NCBI RefSeq assembly: GCF_012489685.1
Contig: NC_080044.1
Coordinates: 51,336,964 to 51,400,963, forward strand
Length of the DNA stretch: 64,000 bases
Origin: Lotus japonicus
Lineage: Eukaryota > Streptophyta > Magnoliopsida > Fabales > Fabaceae
Direction: 5' to 3'
The notes below the pieces were generated by a model. The model saw only the letters and a list, made by a program, of their open reading frames with translations. It searched no databases and was not told where the DNA came from. Below, in pieces: positions 63,740 through 64,000 of this stretch (position 1 is its first letter; every line of letters begins with the position of its first letter). The position numbers were made by a program, and so were the translations under genes.

Positions 63740-64000
63740 CTGAAAGACAGAGGCAAAGTTGTTAGAAGCAAGGAAGTCAAAGGGAAATGTAAAATAAGTA
63801 CAAAAAGTGACCTAATCGCGGCAGTAATTTGAAGCCCAAAGGGGCACTGAGTAGCTCGGTGCAGACGAGAGGGGGAAGTTGGGAAAGGAGCCCAAGGGCA
63901 AACCTCTCTTTGGCGGGCAAGGACGCTTTGAGAGGATTGACTAAGAGACGGGGACACTCGGTCCAGTAAAATGGGAAAAGGGCGGTTTCGTCCTTTCGTG
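63740..64000. other. Tat-type 3' region, end of window
   Basis: GC-rich sequence without a clear gene. The 3' LTR is expected to the right of the window. Confidence 0.4.

Larger units (their letters stand above)
58348..64000 (+). mobile_element. Tat-type Ty3/Gypsy element, decayed, running off the window
   Basis: A short LTR (to 58663) is followed by TTTGGCGCCATCTGTGGGGA, the primer-site style of plant Tat-lineage elements. Then come gag, protease, RT, RNase H, a second RNase H region and integrase on the plus strand. Two RNase H regions are typical of Tat elements. Several stops and frameshifts make it inactive. After integrase there is a GC-rich 3' region with a possible antisense exon. 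The 3' LTR is beyond the window, so the target duplication cannot be checked. Confidence 0.85.

Noticed and set aside
63430..63765. 111-codon plus-strand frame after the Tat integrase
   Set aside because: It has no integrase C-terminal or chromodomain motif and overlaps the more plausible antisense exon. I could not support it.

Overview
This window looks like a gene-poor, transposon-rich piece of a plant nuclear chromosome. Its GC content is mostly low, it carries several nested LTR retrotransposons, and its only confident host gene is an intronless CBF/DREB1-type AP2/ERF transcription factor (49803-50507, + strand). The Sirevirus-type Copia element and the general style of the DREB gene suggest a dicot, probably a papilionoid legume. 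That placement is inference, not proof.

Layout. 1-5.7 kb: intergenic DNA with a G-rich degenerate repeat, two fold-back MITE-like elements, a non-autonomous hAT element with a perfect 8-bp target duplication (1292-1736) and a probable truncated LINE tail. 5705-7775: a solo LTR with a 5-bp target duplication. 8331-9537: a non-autonomous Mutator-like element with 9-bp target duplications. 9.5-12.1 kb: AT-rich intergenic DNA. 12145-13152: a truncated chromovirus LTR ending at a 100-N assembly gap. 13253-16456: a fragment of a Sirevirus (pol end and envelope-like gene), fused directly to a Gypsy pol.

16.5-36 kb: a minus-strand Tekay/Del-like chromovirus (called G1), split by a very young plus-strand relative (G2, 20464-31448). 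G2 keeps an intact gag but only wreckage of pol. 36-48.7 kb: remnants of a third Gypsy element (G3), split by a nearly intact Sirevirus (36495-48608, minus strand). This Sirevirus has gag, pol and an envelope-like gene, plus a separate 130-codon ORF on the opposite strand with its own TATA box and poly(A) signal. 49-50.5 kb: the DREB1-like gene. 50963-56934: a complete Copia element with one uninterrupted 1338-codon gag-pol. 57.2-58.3 kb: CACTA-type debris. 58.3-64 kb: a decayed Tat-type Gypsy element with two RNase H regions, running off the window.

The insertion order can be read from the nesting and from exact target duplications: G2 sits in the gag of G1 (TCAGC), the Sirevirus sits in the leader of G3 (GCTAT), and G1 appears to have landed in the LTR of G3. 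The most interesting signals are the antisense gene inside the Sirevirus, a protein-level-conserved ORF inside chromovirus LTRs, the gag-only young element G2, and the lack of a standard primer site in the intact Copia. Clustered single-base indels and an abrupt Copia/Gypsy join next to the N gap suggest that roughly 13.2-20 kb is low-quality or misassembled.
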